The position numbers were made by a program, and so were the translations under genes. Source: Priapulus caudatus (lineage: Eukaryota; Priapulida; Priapulimorpha; Priapulimorphida; Priapulidae). From it: a DNA stretch of 35,949 nucleotides. The DNA is taken from NCBI RefSeq assembly GCF_000485595.1, contig NW_014577284.1:189212-225160 (forward strand), read 5' to 3'. Shown in pieces: positions 1-11,669 of this stretch. The notes under the pieces are model-generated. The model had not been told where the DNA came from. It did no database searches and saw nothing but the letters and a program-made list of their open reading frames with translations. Numbering within the stretch: the stretch's first letter is position 1; the number at the start of each line of letters is the position of its first letter.

Positions 1-4
1 TATC

Positions 5-42
<38 letters not shown>

Positions 43-80
43 ATCCTTTTTCTATCTATAATTATATATATATATATAGG
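1..80. repeat. (TATC)n then (TA)n microsatellite
   Basis: TATC units occupy roughly 1-58 with a few interruptions, followed by TA repeats to about 78. The same tetramer forms long arrays at 31.56-31.96 kb and, inverted, at 33.66-34.13 kb. Confidence 0.95.
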
Positions 81-740
81 CTTTATCCTGTTTTTTTATG
101 GCGTAATATTTATATTGATATTCGGCGTAATAGAACGTTTATTCGGCCTCGCTATACATAAAAACCAGTGGTTTTTATTTATGATTCGACGTCGTATAAA
201 CCACACGCGCCATCTTTGTTTGCCAAAACAGTAGCGTGCAGAACTACTAACTTCGTACACTTTACAGGCATAGCCAGAAGTAGTTTCAGGTTGATGTACA
301 TCTTGGACTGCTGCATATCGGTTCGGTAATAGTTCACTGAGATCGAGCAAGACGGCGTTTGAATCGTGCGCTAACTCACTACGCAAGTACACAATCAGTC
401 ACACATGCAGCGCCCGCGGCAGTCCCATGGTTATAGTACGTAAAGGGTCATCGCAGCTTACACCTCTAAACACGTAATGCCCGGTGTGACCGGAAGATAC
501 TAACTAGATCATTCCGTATCCACGCCTGTCTGTGAAATGAGGAAGTCAAGTAGGTGCAGTTGGCGAGTTTACCGCCTGTGTGTGATCGTAAGCGGCACGT
601 ACAATGGACAGGGCGCGTTTTATTATGCCAAGATCAACGATGCGATGTGTGTCGTGATACGGAGAATGGGCTGCGTAGATTGTGAGGCTGCAGTGCCAAG
701 AGTACGGGAAGTAGCAAAGTGAGGGAGGGGGAATCGCGGG
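81..740. other. No recognisable gene
   Basis: A minus-strand open stretch (392-96) has no ATG and matches no family I know. The rest shows no motif, repeat or RNA fold I can support. Confidence 0.5.
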
Positions 741-741
741 T

Positions 742-744
<3 letters not shown>

Positions 745-789
<45 letters not shown>

Positions 790-940
790 GAGATGGGTGG
801 AGAAAAAGAACCAGTGAGAGAAGGAAGCTGGGCATAAAATGAGAAGTGAGTGAGAGCGATAAAGAGAGAGCGAGATAGATAGAGAGAGAGAAGAGAGTCG
901 AGAGAGAGAGAGAGAGAGAGAGGAGAGAGCGGGGGATATG
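745..940. repeat. (GA)n microsatellite tracts
   Basis: Two GA-rich runs (about 745-795 and 865-935) are separated by purine-rich sequence. Ser/Leu-rich frames on the minus strand here are repeat artefacts. Confidence 0.95.
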
Positions 941-1255
941 AGGTCAACAGAGCGTCAGAGGGTCAAGAGAATATTAGGTGCATGCAAATGAGAAATCCGA
1001 GAAAAGGGATAGGGTGCTAAGGCCTGAGCAAGTATTTCAGGTATAGGGCGTATAAAAGAAAAGCCTAGCGTGTATAACGATGTAGGGCAAACGTGACCGA
1101 CATCTACATTTGTTCCGCGTCTCTCTATTTAACGGCACGCACATACACACGCACGCATCACACCCACGACACGCAAGCACACATACCTACAACTACGAAG
1201 CACCCAAGCAGCATGCAGACAAAGCACGCATATTAGCCTCTATATCCACACGACA

Positions 1256-1654
1256 CGCACGAATCCTACGAATCGCCAAGAATTGATAATTATTAGGACT
1301 TCGTGAGGATTCGTTGAATTTTGCATAAATTTCTTCCAAATGAGCGTGACGCTCTACGATTCTGTACGCATACAGGTACGATCGTACGATCAGTTACCGA
1401 TGGGCCTAAAGCATGCCTGACGAATTTGTTAGCGAATTAACTACGATTTTTGGAATCAAGAGGTTCCGTCGCTCAAAAAATTTTGAACAGCTAACAAAAC
1501 TTTGCCACGAATATCCGATCGCTCAAGATTGAAAGAACTGAACTAGAATAAATGACGAATCAGTTAAGACTTCACGAATGATTAGTCGATTCACTACGAA
1601 TCCTATAAATTTTTATGCAAATTCGTACAGCGAATTCGTGTGGATTCGTGTCTG
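1256..1654. mobile_element. Imperfect inverted-repeat (foldback) element
   Basis: Near 1258 the plus strand reads CACGAATCCTACGAAT; the reverse complement of the sequence ending near 1652 reads ACACGAATCCACACGAATTC. Further inward, TTTTGCATAAATTT is matched by an inverted TTTGCATAAAAATTT. Multiple ACGAAT/ATTCGT motifs occur between. About 400 bp, no coding capacity, no clear target duplication. A degenerate non-autonomous foldback element is the simplest reading. Confidence 0.35.
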
Positions 1655-1704
1655 TGTGGAATAGAGGCATACCACGCACGACAAAAAAAACCGGCCCCCA
1701 AAAA

Positions 1705-1780
1705 ACGCACGCACGCACGCACGCACGCACGCACCCAACACAACACACACACAACACAACACACACGAACACACAACACC
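1705..1780. repeat. (CGCA)n / (CA)n microsatellite
   Basis: ACGC tetramers (about 1705-1735) grade into ACACA-rich sequence. Confidence 0.9.
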
Positions 1781-2045
1781 ACATTCAGCTATGCCGTATG
1801 GTCCGTGCGGCGTGCTGCGAAGCCCCCCCCTACCCCCGCAGAGAACAAACTAAGGAAGTTACACACACGCGAGTGCTGCGAGTGTCAAGTTTCCGTTTAT
1901 CTCACACCACATTCATCATGCGCCAATGCACTGCGTCACAGCATGCCAGCGGCAGTTCGCACAACCGCCAGAGAGATCTCGGAGACTCTCGAGACCTCAA
2001 TGATAACCGGGTGATCCACGATATGTGTGTGTGTGACCGTATGAA

Positions 2046-2130
2046 CTACGATGAATGACTACGATAACTCAAAAACATCGTTAACTCGTTACATCGTTAA
2101 CACACACGACATCGTAGTCATACATCGTAG
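2046..2130. repeat. Inverted repeat, 20-bp arms
   Basis: CTACGATGAATGACTACGAT at 2046-2065 is the reverse complement of 2111-2130 with one mismatch; the 45-nt loop contains ACATCGTTAAC twice. No gene is adjacent. Confidence 0.8.
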
Positions 2131-2582
2131 ACCACCACCATCACACCAACCTCGGCATCGACCGATGTGACATGGGCGGCGAAAAAAGCAAACGTGGCAG
2201 ATGACAAATGGAGCGAAAGTTAGTCATTTCGATAATCGCCGTGCGTCGTACGTCTACGTGTGACGTGAACATATAATTATTTTCGGCCAATATATCAGCA
2301 CCTCGTTGAACTCGTGCGGCGGGGAGGGGGGGGGGGGTGACGTACTTAATCGCTAAAACAAGCACGGTACGGGGGTGCTATGAAGTATTGGCGTTTGATC
2401 GCTTATCGGCATGTTGTGTATCGTATTGCTGCGATCTCTTTGTCATTGAACAGTCTTTTCTAGGCCGTCTTATCTAATGCGAAATCAGCCTATTTCAGCA
2501 CTCAGTGATAGATCCGTAACCAGTTAACTATTGTTAGTTTATTGTGCCGCTGAGATGTCATTAGGTTATCGGTCGCATTCAC

Positions 2583-2619
2583 GGTAGATATCCCTAAGTA
2601 TACTGAGAGGATATCTACC
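2583..2619. repeat. Perfect 11-bp inverted repeat
   Basis: GGTAGATATCC (2583-2593) and GGATATCTACC (2609-2619) flank 15 nt. No neighbouring feature suggests a role. Confidence 0.7.
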
Positions 2620-2659
2620 TTTTATTTCTTAATATCCGCGAGCGTATCCTGTAATCGCA

Positions 2660-2823
2660 CGCACAAGCGCACACACCATCCGCGCAACTGCACACACTCA
2701 CACGACATCACACAACACACACACACACACACAACACACCCACACAACACAATATACACACACACACACACAAATACACACACACCACACACACACAAAC
2801 ACACACATACCACACACATCCAT

Positions 2824-2865
<42 letters not shown>

Positions 2866-3025
2866 ACGACACACTCACACACACAGTCACCACGCACATA
2901 CACATGGACACACACAGCACACCCACACACACACAACCCACACACACACACACACACATAACAGCACCACACACACAGCACACGACACAACACACAAATT
3001 ACACACACATAACATACACGCACAC
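2660..3025. repeat. (CA)n microsatellite with interruptions
   Basis: About 360 bp of CA/ACAC sequence. Long Cys/Val-rich minus-strand frames across it are repeat translations, not genes. Confidence 0.95.
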
Positions 3026-3399
3026 CCTCCCATAAATTTTACCTGTGACACCTCCGTCACACCACCAGCGTCAGCGAGAACAGTCAACATGTTCTAATTT
3101 ACGTAAAGAGCATCACAACGGCGCATTTCGCAACCGAATTATGTAACACAAAGTCATGTTCACACCCGTGGCATGCCTAGTGTTACGGACGCGCGTAAAC
3201 ACTGAGAGTTTGCTCCTCAAGCGGCTGGCTTCCATGCATCTGTTTCCTGGAAAAACTGCAATCATGGTGTTGCGAGGTAGCTCATTGTTCTGTGTAAATT
3301 TGGCGTTATTCACGCGATACACCAGTTAACGAGCGGTTTTGGCAATTATGCCGTGGGTGTTAAGTAGTCATAGCTGCTATTTATTGAAGCTAAAAGAAG

Positions 3400-3555
3400 G
3401 TAGAGTGCGAACGAAGAGAGTGAGCGACAGACAGAACAGAGAAGGAAGAGTCAGATGAGAAGAGAAGTGGGAGTCGAGAGAGGAGAGAAATTTAATGAGA
3501 GAAAGAGAGAGAGAGGAGAGAGAGAGAGAGCGAGCGAGAGAGAGAGAGAGAGAGT
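3400..3555. repeat. (GA)n-rich tract
   Basis: A purine-rich stretch that becomes pure GA between about 3505 and 3554. Confidence 0.9.
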
Positions 3556-3622
3556 GCGTGTCCTGTAGACATTCCTACGGACGTGGAAGTGTCCTGATGT
3601 CATCTTATACGAAAGCTGAGAG

Positions 3623-3673
3623 GGTCTATGTCCCCCAGGGTACCCTCCGATAGTACCCTAGGGGACATAGACC
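3623..3673. repeat. Strong hairpin, 21-bp arms
   Basis: The left arm 3623-3643 starts GGTCTATGTCCCC and the right arm 3653-3673 ends GGGGACATAGACC; there is one mismatch in 21 and a 9-nt loop. The arm end GGACATAGACC also appears alone at about 5029-5039, which suggests the terminus of a repeated element. Confidence 0.75.
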
Positions 3674-3968
3674 TTATGAGCTATACTAAAATACCGAGAC
3701 AAGGCGGCGAATTACTTGGTTGGATGAGGTTCGCGGTGAGGTTCGTCGTATCCATGGACAGTTGCTCCTATATACGCGTGGCTACGTATACTCGCAGTTT
3801 ACATGTTAAAGGAGCGGAAGGGGAACGGGTACTTCCAGGACGCCAGACGCGACCATTTAAGAGTTGTCTACTGATAGAATATAATCATATAAATCTATGT
3901 TAGGATAACTCCTCTTCATTTGTCTGCATTAATGCATTATCTTTGCAAAATATTATTTGCGTGGTAAG

Positions 3969-4278
3969 TGCATGGTAAAATCTTATCTACATGGTAAAAT
4001 CTTATCTACATGCTTTGCTTCGCTCGCAAGATCGCGCCACGATTCCCATGCAGTTATGCTAATGTATGGGCAAATGGCGCTGCGACGTCGGCCGCCGTTA
4101 ACTGCCAAGATAATATTCGTCATCCGTTCTTATACGTTTAAACTGGAGCCGGACAGGCTGACAGCACGTGTGCATGGTAAAATCTGATCTGAATGCTTCA
4201 CTTCGCTCGCAACATCGCGCCACGATTCCCAGCTATGCTCATGTAGGGGCAAATGGCGATGCGACGTCGGTCGCCGTT
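3969..4278. repeat. Direct repeat of a ~110-130 bp unit
   Basis: 3969-4100 and 4171-4278 both run from TGCATGGTAAAATCT through CTTCGCTCGCAA, ATCGCGCCACGATTCCCA and GGCAAATGGCG to GCGACGTCGG.CGCCGTT. The first copy also has an internal 19-bp duplication (CATGGTAAAATCTTATCTA). This could be tandem copies of a short interspersed element; no A-tail or RNA-polymerase III boxes were recognised. Confidence 0.65.
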
Positions 4279-4600
4279 GAAGGGGGCTGGGCGAGGGACA
4301 AGAGAGGCAAAGGAAGGACGAAAGGGGAAGAAGTAGGAATTTTGCACCCTACAGGTGCGCTCTCCTAATTATAAACACATGTCAACTAATAATAATTTAT
4401 TTCAGAAATCTATGCTGAGATACTCCTGATATTAGTAACTCGATAGTGCGATATTGCGATAGTGCGACAGCCGTAAAAATAGTCGTAGCGTTCACCAAAA
4501 AAGCAATAAACCATATCCCATTGTATACCCCCGCGTCCAGTCAATGTAGGGCTGTAAGCTGTCGACAAATTGGTAGACCGCAATCATGGTCGAAATCCTT

Positions 4601-4602
4601 GA

Positions 4603-4687
<85 letters not shown>

Positions 4688-4705
4688 TGTGTCTGTGTGT
4701 GTGTT
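4601..4705. repeat. Compound (TA)n(TG)n(CGTG)n microsatellite
   Basis: Uninterrupted TA to about 4620, TG to about 4652, then CGTG tetramers to about 4689. Open frames through it on both strands are artefacts. Confidence 0.95.
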
Positions 4706-4829
4706 ACGAGATACATAACGCAACCTGCATGGTCAACTAAAACCAAGGCGGCCCGACACCCGTCCAGCGTCGAGTCAGACTCCTCTAGCCAGTCAACTAC
4801 CCTTCTCCGTCTATTTCGCTACTTCTTAA

Positions 4830-4855
4830 AGGAAGACTCTCTCTTTCTCTCGCTT

Positions 4856-4891
<36 letters not shown>

Positions 4892-4934
4892 CCGCTCACG
4901 CGCGGTAACTCTCTCTCTCTCATCTCGTGCGCTC

Positions 4935-4967
<33 letters not shown>

Positions 4968-4972
4968 TTATA
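4830..4972. repeat. (TC)n microsatellite
   Basis: CT/TC runs with short GC-richer interruptions. Confidence 0.95.
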
Positions 4973-4974
4973 GG

Positions 4975-6330
4975 CTCTACTCAAGATTTCTAGATTCAAA
5001 GAGTTGAGGAATGACATCTTTTTAACCTAGGACATAGACCACCCGTTCCCTATTTTGATTAGGGATAGAAGAGAGGCAGAAAATATTGGTTATGAAACCT
5101 ATTGGGTGCGTGAGTTGTGTGCGCGATTGGGTGCGCGATAAGTTAGTTGGGTACGTTAGTGGAAATAATGCGTTTAAGTAACGAACGATAGACCGACGAA
5201 CGACAGGATTACCAGAACAGAGGACAAGTTTTCTTTATGTTTTATGGAACAGGATCTGGGTTCGCGCATGTTCAGTATCTGCCGAATGTAAACATATTGT
5301 GTTGAATATGCACTTTTAAAGAAAAGAGCAGACAACTGAGAGTAGTTTGATGTGGGAAACGCTCATCCCAATGTTTTGTTTTATGTGCACTGTTTGAGTG
5401 CAATATAAAAGATTACGACGGACATTTTCCATATCTAACTACTTAATTGATGGTATGTGGTCTCTGCTATAAACGTATAATGGCAACAAAATGATTTTTT
5501 TTTTCGCAGATACTATATAGGCATGCGCACACACAGATCTGACCGTATAAGCTATAAATGTCGGGACATACGAAAATTGGAAAGACAAGACGCGTTCCAT
5601 TTATTTATGTTAATTTAAGATGAATAGATAGTCGAAAAACAACCGTGATATTACATTCAATGCATCTTACTGTATATAAAACGTATTTATTTTCAGCAAA
5701 TTTACACATCGTCATAAATCGGTTTAAATATATACACAAAACGATTGCGTCATTCACCATGATCATGCATTTCTCAGCACGAGTTGATTAACAAAGCTAT
5801 CATTGTCATCACCGCAGTTTAAATAGAAAAACCGTTATCGCTATATAAAAAATACATACGAAAAAAATCTATCATCAACCTTTACTTCTAGACAAATAAT
5901 ATTATTCTATATTATCGATGCCAGTTTATAAGTTAATTAGGTTGTACCATACCGTGGGTGTTATATGTACATGCCCGTGTGCACAATGAATTAGAAATAC
6001 CTCAAAAACAAATGCCACTACGTAGCATGCATAGATGCCTTAGTCATTACATCCTACACGAAAACGCTATATTCTTCTTTTTACATACTCGTTCTGAGCT
6101 AGATTTTCTAGATCTACTCCTACGCCAGGTCGCCTTTGCATGTGTTTGAAAATCAGTTCGGACGTGCAAAGCGAGTGAGTGCCAATGAGGTAAACATAAT
6201 TATCTAGTTTGATAAATTTTTTGCTCGTACATCCATCGCATTCGCGTTTCTATCGTGCCCCACGTTTGCGTAGTTGTGCGGCCTCATCGTGTTACATGAA
6301 GAGCGGCATGGTAGCGTACTCTATATTCTA
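4975..6330. other. AT-rich non-coding DNA downstream of the ZP gene
   Basis: This contains the likely 3' UTR and intergenic DNA. Small plus-strand frames have no recognisable family, and the one at 6209-6751 is the shadow of the last ZP exon. Confidence 0.6.
5600..5691 (-). promoter_or_regulatory. Candidate polyadenylation hexamers for the ZP gene
   Basis: Two AATAAA hexamers on the minus strand (plus-strand TTTATT at 5686-5691 and 5600-5605) lie about 640 and 730 nt past the stop codon in AT-rich DNA. The hexamers are seen directly; their use is inference, because AT-rich sequence yields such hexamers by chance. Confidence 0.25.
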
Positions 6331-6331
6331 T

Positions 6332-6747
6332 TTAATGACGATCTACATTTACGTATCCTTGGTTCTCGCAGCTGCAGCGCAAATCGCTGCTAACGCACTG
6401 CTTGCACTCCGCACAACCGACGAGGTTTTCGCCGTCAGATGGCGCTCGGCTCGAACGCATCACCTTCATCTCGTTTACGCAGGCGCTCTGACCGCCAGGT
6501 GGCGCGCGCGTGCGGTTAGCTTCGATTCTCGAGCGTCTGACGATCTCAGCGCGCGTGATGCTGGTTTTCTGCATCAGCTTCTCGTTGAGGCGAGCCAGCC
6601 GCTGCATCCTCACGTAGAGCACGGTGGAGATGGTGATGGATACCAGCAGAATCGCTACGACGGTCACCAGCACTGCGATGAAAACTTCCTGAGGTACGCA
6701 CGTCGCTGCGTGCTGACCCTTCACTGTACCGGACCCCGACGCCAACG
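6332..6747 (-). CDS. Last exon: transmembrane helix and cytoplasmic tail
   Basis: The acceptor is gtttctcatctctag and phase 1 completes a proline codon. A short extracellular stub is followed by a 25-residue hydrophobic helix (FIAVLVTVVAILLVSITIST lies inside it), then a basic stop-transfer segment (RMQRLARLNEKLMQK) and a tail of about 90 residues with several cysteines (CAECKQC, CSC) and an end of NQGYVNVDRH. The tail cysteines next to the membrane-distal region have no family assignment that I recognise. The stop codon is TAA, partly overlapping an ATTAAA hexamer. The frame is clean over all 416 nt. Confidence 0.88.
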
Positions 6748-8284
6748 CTAGAGATGAGAAACAATCATTAAAAATTTTACTGTTTGACGAATTCAACAAT
6801 ACTAACTCTTTTTCTTTTTTTTATGTTTAAAATATAATATATAAGATTTATATACTTAAATAAGTAGTACTTATTACTCAATATTTACTAATTCGTTTCA
6901 TTAATAGATTTGATAATGTAGTTTAGAGAGAAGTTCGATATAAATGCGGATTTTTTTTTATGTGATTGGTGATTATTAAAATAAGTGATCTTTGTGTATT
7001 CATTAAATTATGTACATTAGTGAAAAAGGAGGAAAAGAAAGTAATTGACTTACGGTCGTCACTCAGTCGCTCCTCGCCAGGAATTTCCACCTTGAACTTC
7101 TGAAATATCTTCGTCTCTTCCAACTGCTCGATCTTCGTCTGCGAATTTTCCTCCTCGATGACGTCATCTCGTGACGCGCCGTCCGCCGCTCTCTTGTTGC
7201 GTCCAAAGATGCGACCGGTCACCGGTTGTTTGCTGGCAGCGCCAATCAAGTGATTGCTCCTGCGCGGTGATCCGTCACACTGCGGCTAGATAACGAAACA
7301 AGCGTTTGCATCGGGCTACTGCCGGTATACGCCGTTGAATCTCCGCTGAAATAAATATGTGTGCTAATATGTGTAAATGTATATGTAACCAGGAGCGTAT
7401 AATGACAAATATATTTGTCATTATAAAAATCGTAAATTTGTACATTGTAAATTGTACATTGTACATTTGTAAATTCGTAAAATCGTAAAAATCGTAAATC
7501 ATAAATTCGTAAATTTGTCATTATACGCTCCTGATGTAACGTATATGTATATGTAAACGTATATGTATAAGCATGTGTGCGAAATAAATATGTATGTAAA
7601 CCGATATACTGACTATTATAGACACAATAGCTACACGTACTGAGGCGTAGAAGCTTGCAAAGGGAAATATAAGAAGCATTCTCTGGATGTACGATGTGGA
7701 AATAGCAACCATAGAAAACTATGTTTTTCGCGTTTTTCCCCGCAAATTAATATGTGCTCGTACGTCCATCGGCTACTATCAGAGCATATAAATCAATTAT
7801 TTATATGCTCTGCTATTATAATAGATATAATGAGAACAATTATTGTTGCCACGCGATGGCGCTGTGGTCGCTTACCCTGTAGCAGCGCTCGTAGCACACC
7901 ATGCACTGACACTGCAGATACACGTCCTGGGCGTCAGGGAATTTAAACACCTGCGAAATAGATGGATGGTGATTTCTCTTTCAGAACAGTTCAAGGGTGA
8001 ATATGATCGCAAATAAGACAGGAGACAGCGTCATGCAGCGAGTACTGCTGCTAATGGTCGCAGCAATTTCCTTACAGAATTAGAGACAGAAATTCGGCCA
8101 TGATGTTAAAACACGGACGTTTCTTATAACACGCCGCGAGCACAGGTTTTGCCATTATTCATAGGCTCCAGGTTATTTCATATTCAATGGATAGTAGGTC
8201 TTGTTGTGGCCACTGACAACTACTAGAAAAATATGTGTGCGTGCGTGCGTGCGTGCGTGTGTATTTGTGTGTGTGTGCGCGCGC

Positions 8285-8329
<45 letters not shown>

Positions 8330-11300
8330 GTGTGTGGGTGTGTGTGTATGCGTGCGCGCGTGTGTAATGTGTGTGTGTGTGTGGGTTGTGTGTGCTGGTG
8401 TGTGGTGTGTGTGTGTCCGTGTGTGGTGTGTGTGCCTGTGTGTGTGTGTGTGTTGTGATTGTGTTGTGATGACTGCGGTGTGCGTGCTGTATGCGTGTTT
8501 AATGAGTATGGATGTGTTGCGTGCGTACGTGATAGTGTAGCTACGCGTGCGTACGTGCGTGGCTGTTGTGCAGTGTGTGTAAAGAAGTAAACAGGACAAA
8601 AGATTAATAACATCAAATACCAAATCCTAACGCTAAAACCTAAACGCTAAAGCCCCATGCGAGATACGGCACTGAAGTGGCTGTACATGTCGTCTGTCCG
8701 CGGTGCGTCGGGCGCCTCATACACGGCCGGCTTGTAGTGAACTTGGTCGCTCGTGGGATCCTCCGTCATCGATGAGAATGAAGCCTTCGTCTGACCAAGG
8801 CCGTCGCTGACGCTATAGCAGTCGTCACAAATATCGAACACGGTCTGCCAAGGGCGTCGACGATGCCATTCGCATTATTACGTCACCGATAGTAATATTT
8901 TACGATAACATTGTCATTGACAAATCCGGCATGTGGAATTTATTTGCGTACAATGTATGTAGAAAAATGTAAAAATGTTCCAAATGTTAAACATTAATCG
9001 AATGTTAATCTATGTACATTAAATGTGTTGTATATTATCAATCGCATGTCGAATCCGAAGTTAATTTATTTGTATCAACGTAAGTGTCTGTGTTCTATAT
9101 AGATGTGTTGTATTGACAATGCGCATTCGAAATCGACATTATTTTCACGCCGAAGAGTAAATTATGTCCCATTATCGCTTCATCAGCCAAATAAACGTGA
9201 TTGCCACGTTATTATAACATTGTTGTTGCAAGTGCGTATCCCGATATCGGACATTGTTTTTGATATATTTTTTGTTTACGCGTACATCTCGCATCGTTTC
9301 CATCAATTAAAGTTGTCACACAGTTAACGAAATAACGTGCGTTTTACATGCATTATACGCTAATACTGGGCCTGTAACTCTCTTTGCGCCGCGCGTGTGG
9401 GTGAATTGTTGTGTGTGCTGTTGTGTGTTCGTGTGTGGTGTGGTTGTGGGTGGTGGTGCGGCGGCTGCGTGCGTAGCGTGCGTGGCGTGTGATGCTGCAG
9501 TGCGTGGCGTTACGTGGTGCGGCGTGTGTATGCTTCGCGTGCGTGCATGGTGATATCTAGCACGCTCACCGAGTTCTTGCGTTTGTTTATGCTGACACCA
9601 TCGTCGCTGTGTCGCCCAGCTGAGGACGCGCGCGTCGCTAGCGTACGGTGCATCTGCCGGGAACGATTCGGAGCCGCATCGTCGGCACCGTCTCATCGAT
9701 CAGTCCCGGTCGCACGAACTCTTTCACCGGCCTCTGACCTAAAACAATGTGAGTAACATGGAATTGCATCACGATATTACTAGACGATATAAATATGTTG
9801 TTTATCGTATAATTATCTTAGTTTAATTTCTTGTTTCCATTTTCAGGCTCTTTTTCTTCTTCTTCTTAAGCTCTCTGTTCTATATTATATTATATATAAT
9901 TATTATTAGTATTATATCATTCATCATCATCATCACTCATCATCATCAATTTAAAAGTTAGTATACAAAATTATTTTATATTAGTATGAAGAGCATAAGG
10001 TAAAAACTAGAAAATTGTAACGGAAATTACTGAGCTATAATAAATCTGTCTTTTGAAGGCATATTTCGGCAGAACAGTTCACGCCAGCTCCTATAAGCCA
10101 ACCTAACACACAACGCGATATACACTAATGACGGAGTTGCCATATTAAGGTAGCGCTGCCGAAACCGATAAACTTCTAGCAACGGCTCTGACATTTTTAT
10201 ATATATAGGTTTTATATACGTAATATATATACATATATAAAATCGCCACGCTTGCGTAAAACGGGAGATAATAAATCAGCTACGTAGTTTAATATCATGA
10301 CTTATAGGCATTATTATCTTAGTGTTTTTTGTGCGCGCACGCGCAACGCGGGAGACGCACGCAAAGCAGTGAACGTCGCATGCAACGCAATATATCGGTG
10401 CTATTGTAGCGGAACAAATCCCACGTATATTAGTAATATAATAGTATATATATATATATATCATAGTAAATACCGTGCTGCCTACTGCTCCTTTCACACA
10501 CGCGCTTCAAGCTACGTGGGCACGATCCAATCTGACACGATCATTTAAAATGAATTAGCACGCTGCTGCGATCCCCTTCGTAATAGAACCCGACTGACGC
10601 TTATATACCGTAAGGCTGACGTACAATACGTAAGTGCTGACGTAACATTACCGTAAAGTGCTGAACGACATTACCGTGAGTGCGGACCTACATTACGTTA
10701 AGTGGACGTAACATTACGATAAGTGCGACGTAATATACGTAAGTGCTGAAGTACATTAGTAAGTGCATGACGTACACTACGTAAGTGCGAACGTACATTA
10801 CTAAGTGCTGACGTACATTAAGTATAGTGCGACGTACATTACGTAAGTGCTGACGTACATTACGTAAGTGCTGACGTACATTACGTAAGTGCTGACGTAC
10901 ATTACGTAAGTGCTGACGTACATTACGTAAGTGTAGAAGCCACTGTTCGTAGCTCGTGATGCTCGCGAGCGCGGGCTGCAGCGCTCCCTAGTGCTCAATC
11001 ACCGACTTGGTTATTACCCGCCCGAGGGCGGCACTTGTATTCCGGTGTCGACCTATAGCTGCTGAGTGAAGGACTGCTGGGTTTGGTAACTTACGGAACT
11101 TGTAGTCCGGTGTCGACCTATAGCTGCTGAGTGGAGGACTGTTGGGTTTGGTAACTTACGGTATTTGTAGTCCGGTGTCGACAGTGCGGGCCTGCGATCC
11201 CGTCCATAGACACGACACCGTGTAGGCTCGGTCGTTCGTCTCCATGACACCGAACGCCGCGTCGTTCATGACAACGATGGTGTTGTTGTAGAAGACGTCG

Positions 11301-11386
11301 TCCTGGTAGTTGTTGCCCTGCATCACAACATCGCACCGGTTTCAGCAACGAACGTGTTGTTGTTGTCGTCGTCGTCGTCGTCGTCG

Positions 11387-11427
<41 letters not shown>

Positions 11428-11631
11428 AGCGGTGGTTTCAGAGAGTTAATATACCGCAATTATTTACGCGTTTTTTTCTGCTTCTGATCGCTAAATTGCT
11501 GCTATTCTGCTTCTTCCAGTTGTATATGTCGTTGTTGTTGTCGTCGCCGTGGTCGTTTGAGTTATTATTGTCTTCATTGTCGTTGCCGTCGTCGTAGTCG
11601 GTCGTCGTCGTCCTCGTCGTCGTCGTCGTCG

Positions 11632-11669
<38 letters not shown>

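Larger units (their letters stand above)
8500..11085. repeat. Duplicated module Y, copy A (noisy)
   Basis: Collinear with 24000-26577: first ZP-C exon, intron, linker exon, intron with the 21-bp minisatellite, and the 65-bp-repeat tail. Small indels are scattered through exon and intron alike. It lacks the 149-bp insertion found in copy B. In this copy module Y lies downstream (minus strand) of the large exon and ZP-N exons, the correct gene order. Confidence 0.85.

Noticed and set aside
2622-3023. Cys/Val-rich frames in CA/TG tracts, here and at 8.2, 12.4, 17.1 and 18.0 kb
   Set aside because: Translations of dinucleotide repeats; no stop arises in such repeats in several frames.
6209-6751. 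180-residue plus-strand frame
   Set aside because: Shadow of the last ZP exon, which has splice sites, phase and a membrane helix on the minus strand.
10600-10935. CRISPR-like array
   Set aside because: 21-bp units are contiguous with no unique spacers, in a eukaryotic intron.
11118-11459. Poly-Thr protein on the minus strand
   Set aside because: Poly-Thr is the (GTT)n intron repeat; the frame is not that of the ZP exon.
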